Source of the DNA: Leptolyngbyaceae cyanobacterium M65_K2018_010
Lineage (GTDB): Bacteria > Cyanobacteriota > Cyanobacteriia > Phormidesmidales > Phormidesmidaceae
Length of the DNA stretch: 15,760 bases
Direction of reading: 5' to 3'
Assembly: GCA_015295885.1 (NCBI GenBank)
Contig: DVEE01000460.1
Span: 1 to 15,760 of the forward strand
The position numbers and the translations under genes are program-made. Position 1 is the stretch's first letter. Each line of letters opens with the position of its first letter. This document shows, in pieces, positions 13,697 through 15,760 of this stretch. The notes below the pieces were generated by a model. The model ran no database searches, had not been told where the DNA came from, and saw only the letters and a list, made by a program, of their open reading frames with translations.

Positions 13697-14332
13697 TTAA
13701 GGATGACCGACAAGCTGCCCAATCCGCTTAAAAATCTTGAGCACCGGATATAGTTCGTTCTGGGACTGCCGAAAGAGAGAGAAATCATCGGACAGGGCAT
13801 AGATAGGCTGGGGCTGTTTGACCAGTTTGAGGAAGAGGAAACCATCGCCATTGGTGACGACTCCAAACAGGGGATCTGTCTGATTAGGGCTACCCATCAG
13901 GTAGGTCAAGGCTTGAGGAATGGCCATGGAAAAGGAGAGCCTGGCCTGTTTCGATTCGGCGAGTACAAGCCAGAAGCGGTCGTGCAATACCAGGGCATCG
14001 ATCCGACCGCTCAAGACTTGCCCGGCGTCTTCGACCTGAATTTCGACGGGAACTTCTCCCCGCAACTTAAAGGGTGGGTCGCAGAGGCCACTGAGGTAAA
14101 GCAGGGGAGATACCAGCAGCAGGTTGATGGTGCTCTCGCTCAGGGGGCCGTCGGCGCTGTTATAGAGGTAACTGGTTTTGATGCGATCCAGGGTGGCTTC
14201 TTCGCCGGGGGTGAGGGCGGGTAGGTGGCGCTGCCACTCCGGGAAAAAATCGGGTGCTATGGCACGCTGGAGGCCAAACAGGGACTCGGCCTGGTTGAGG
14301 GATTTGATAGCCTCGGTGACAGCGGTGGGCAT
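13697..14332 (-). CDS. PD-(D/E)XK nuclease-like cyanobacterial protein
   Basis: A 211-aa protein of a family common in cyanobacteria and often labelled a type I restriction subunit R-like protein, though it is far shorter than HsdR. The nuclease core is visible: Glu67 in LSESTINLLLVSP, then R-G-E-V, then Asp112 (GRIDALVL) and E126-S-K128 (FWLVLAESKQA), a D-x13-E-x-K arrangement that fits the PD-(D/E)XK fold. The middle residue is Ser where relatives have Ala. After it come FGVVTNGDGFLFLKLV and NELYPVLKIFKRIGQLV, the usual end. The ATG at 14332 (MPTAVTEAIKSLNQ) was chosen because relatives start there; the frame runs on to 14482 with a Pro-rich, non-matching stretch. No helicase, methylase or specificity subunit is nearby, so it is not part of a visible restriction system. 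Role unknown. Transposase debris lies directly past its stop. Confidence 0.85.
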   Translation of the reverse strand: MPTAVTEAIKSLNQAESLFGLQRAIAPDFFPEWQRHLPALTPGEEATLDRIKTSYLYNSADGPLSESTINLLLVSPLLYLSGLCDPPFKLRGEVPVEIQVEDAGQVLSGRIDALVLHDRFWLVLAESKQARLSFSMAIPQALTYLMGSPNQTDPLFGVVTNGDGFLFLKLVKQPQPIYALSDDFSLFRQSQNELYPVLKIFKRIGQLVGHP

Positions 14333-14613
14333 AGGGATACAGCAGGGGTTAATGCCTCCATTGTATGGTGGGTATGACTGAAGGGTTAATGGAGCTTGAA
14401 CTTGAGCTTTTAGGCCAGCATTTGGACTTGCTGTTGTCGGTTTGCCCCAAGTGGAGATAATGCGTTGGAATGACGTTGCCATTACCGGCGCTTGCGCAAT
14501 TGCTGGTAGGGATAACAGTCAATCACAAAGCTAAGCTGTTAGTCATCTAAACTGCACTAGCTAATCAATGAAAGGCATTGACCGCAAGAACCTTTCGGGA
14601 GGAGGCATGTAAT

Positions 14614-14712
14614 CTAAATGCGTAACAGCTTACGCATGTAACTGCCTTTGGAATCGGATGCCATTAACTCCTCGTAAACATTCCGGGGAACTTCAAAGTA
14701 CTGATAGACCCG
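14614..14712 (-). pseudogene. KTSC-domain protein remnant
   Basis: On the minus strand, bases 14709-14614 read V-Y-Q-Y-F-E-V-P-R-N-V-Y-E-E-L-M-A then SDSKGSYMRKLLRI-stop. This matches the KTSC domain core (relatives read VYRYFGVPEEVYEALLAAPSKG). The N-terminal strands of the domain are missing: in frame, only R-I-E separates the core from a stop at 14721-14719. The C-terminus is also altered: the next frame reads CYAFRLHAS, resembling the usual I-x-D-x-Y ending, so a small deletion with frameshift is likely after MRK. The 5' break coincides with the left end of an inverted-repeat element. KTSC domains are short stand-alone proteins of unclear role. Recognition rests on the motif; the break is inferred. 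Confidence 0.65.
14618..14637. repeat. 8-bp perfect inverted repeat
   Basis: ATGCGTAA and TTACGCAT flank a 4-nt loop. Outside it AGGCA (14603-14607) and TGCCT (14643-14647) can also pair. It lies in the end of the KTSC remnant. An 8-bp dyad of this kind is expected by chance a few times in a window of this size. Confidence 0.5.
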
Positions 14713-14873
14713 GATTTCTCACAAGCCAACCTAAAAATGGCCTAGAATCCCTTGAGCACAAAACTTTTGGCTAATTGGGCAAAATGACTGACTGTTTCTT
14801 GAGGGTAATCGCCGGAAAATAGATATAGCAGGGCTTACAGCCCTTTTGCGAAAATTGTGGTGAGAAATCCAGG
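14709..14873. mobile_element. 165-bp MITE-like element with terminal inverted repeats
   Basis: The ends CCCGGATTTCTCACAA (14709-14724) and, on the other strand, CCTGGATTTCTCACCA (14873-14858) match at 14 of 16 positions, including 11 in a row. The interior has no open frame of note and includes an AGGGCT/AGCCCT hairpin (14830-14844). The left end coincides with the loss of the 5' part of the KTSC reading frame. No target duplication was found (flanks TAGA and CTTA). An 11-bp inverted match within 500 bp is not rare over the whole window, so the call leans on the coincidence with the gene break. Confidence 0.45.
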
Positions 14874-15020
14874 CTTAACTATCCATTAAATGACATGGCG
14901 GGATAGGGGGATGAGAAAAAGGATCCTGCACCTGGTTGCGTTGTTGGCCTAGGGAGAATCGAAATGTGCTACCCTCTGGGGGGCATGGGCTATATCTGGG
15001 CAGAGATAGAGCGAGGAAGC

Positions 15021-15760
15021 CTAGGCCCGAGACAGCCTCGCCACCGCTTGCCCGGCTAGCCGGGCGTGGGTTTCAGCCAGGAGTTGGGGGATTTTCTCTG
15101 CGTGGGGACTACGGCGCAGACAATGGGCTAAGTCGAGATTGCTGACCTGGTCTGCCTTTTGCCCTGGAAACCAGTGGCCACCGTTGCCCAGCAGATTGTA
15201 GCGGGCCTTTGCATAGGCTTCCATATCAAAGGCTAGCAACAGGTTTCGCAGCCAGAGAATGATGGGGATATTAATGTTGCCCGGAGTCTCTTCGGGGGAG
15301 GGCAAGCCTATCCGCCAGGTCCGCAGCCATTCGTCACCCAGAACTTTTCTGGCCTGATCGTGGAGCCGGGCTAGCACGGGCTTTAGATGCATATCAGCGG
15401 CATCCAGTAGGGGCAAAGTTTTCAGGTGTTCGTCAAAGTCGCTGGGGCGAGCGGCGCCAATGCTCAGGGTATGAATGTGGGGATGGCTGAGGCAAAACAG
15501 GTTATTAAATACCAGGGGGCTGAGGGGGGCACACAGGTTAACCAGGGTGGGGGAAGGATCGTAAAGATGGCCCCCCTTATCGGAGGGACTAATGATAAAC
15601 ACCCCTAGATCGTGGCGCTGGGCCGTTTCGATCGCAGCCCAGTTGTCCTGGTTAATGTAGTACCAGTGCAGGTTGACGTAATCAAATTGGTCGGAGGCAA
15701 TGGCTTGCTGAATCACCCTGGTGGGGGCATGGGTAGAAAAGCCAATGAACCGCACCCGCC
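15021..15760 (-). CDS. Aldo/keto reductase family protein, 5' partial
   Basis: C-terminal two thirds of a TIM-barrel NAD(P)H-dependent oxidoreductase of the aldo/keto reductase superfamily. The frame is open to the right edge; the GTG at 15755 is internal (preceded by Arg in R-V-R-F-I-G-F-S-T-H), so the catalytic Asp/Tyr part lies outside. Seen here are the barrel strands IGFSTHA, FDYVNLHWYYIN and DLGVFIISPSDKGGHLYDP, which fit the later half of the fold, and HTLSIGAARPSDFDEHL, the usual cofactor-binding strand and helix. A cyanobacterial-type tail follows (AYAKARYNLLGNGGHWFPG). The C-terminal four-cysteine iron-sulfur cluster found in many related proteins (CxxCxxC) is absent, so this belongs to a version without it. 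The 540-nt region past its stop holds the KTSC remnant and the inverted-repeat element. Substrate unknown. Confidence 0.88.
   Translation of the reverse strand, partial: RVRFIGFSTHAPTRVIQQAIASDQFDYVNLHWYYINQDNWAAIETAQRHDLGVFIISPSDKGGHLYDPSPTLVNLCAPLSPLVFNNLFCLSHPHIHTLSIGAARPSDFDEHLKTLPLLDAADMHLKPVLARLHDQARKVLGDEWLRTWRIGLPSPEETPGNINIPIILWLRNLLLAFDMEAYAKARYNLLGNGGHWFPGQKADQVSNLDLAHCLRRSPHAEKIPQLLAETHARLAGQAVARLSRA

Noticed and set aside
13697..14332. Part of a type I restriction system
   Set aside because: The protein is far too short for HsdR, lacks helicase motifs, and no modification or specificity genes lie nearby.
14911..14952. Short plus-strand frame MRKRILHLVALLA-stop after a purine-rich run, looking like a signal peptide start
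   Set aside because: Only 13 codons, with no continuation in other frames that I could recognise; a chance match is more likely.

Overview
This window reads as a chromosomal segment of a filamentous or unicellular cyanobacterium, probably of the Leptolyngbya/Nodosilinea/Synechococcus sensu lato type. Four things point there: a psbQ (CyanoQ) photosystem II lipoprotein gene, a DUF6761-type small protein known from cyanobacteria, precorrin-8X methylmutase and PHP proteins of cyanobacterial type, and eight copies of the HIP1 octamer GCGATCGC (starting at 2251, 4616, 4747, 6767, 7915, 9079, 11734 and 12470). Base composition is moderately GC-rich. Genes are mostly single or in very small groups, as is usual in cyanobacteria.

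Layout. At the left edge, a plus-strand class B penicillin-binding protein (PBP2, 5' end outside the window) ends at 1488 and converges on a long run of minus-strand genes. These are a DUF6761 protein (1565-1807), proline iminopeptidase (1956-2924), a 605-base non-coding gap rich in hairpins, release factor 3 prfC (3530-5167), a DAO-family FAD oxidoreductase (5345-6472, TTG start) lying 9 nt behind psbQ (6482-6934), dihydropteroate synthase folP (7075-7959) and a Tat-exported flavin amine oxidase (8177-9772). A divergent gap then leads to plus-strand cobH/cbiC (10137-10766). Two minus-strand genes follow: an exported pentapeptide-repeat protein (10921-11481) and an HExxH putative metallopeptidase (11544-12188 or 12347). 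Next is a plus-strand PHP-domain phosphoesterase (12643-13386).

The right-hand part is more accessory. It holds a decayed IS5-type transposase fragment (13482-13671), a PD-(D/E)XK nuclease-like protein (13697-14332, minus), a 5'-truncated and frameshifted KTSC-domain remnant (14614-14712, minus) abutting a 165-bp inverted-repeat element (14709-14873), and the C-terminal part of an aldo/keto reductase (15021 to the right edge, minus).

Functionally this is mainly housekeeping: cell wall synthesis, translation termination, folate and cobalamin synthesis, and photosystem II assembly. I see no CRISPR array, defence island, prophage or biosynthetic cluster, and no convincing new multi-gene system. 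The observations most worth a second look are small: an apparent five-residue gap in PBP2, a Tyr where CobH families carry the catalytic His, psbQ and the oxidoreductase sharing a frame with one TAG between them, a 13-bp tandem repeat under one possible start of the HExxH protein, the hairpin-rich gap 3100-3412, and the KTSC remnant with its flanking element.
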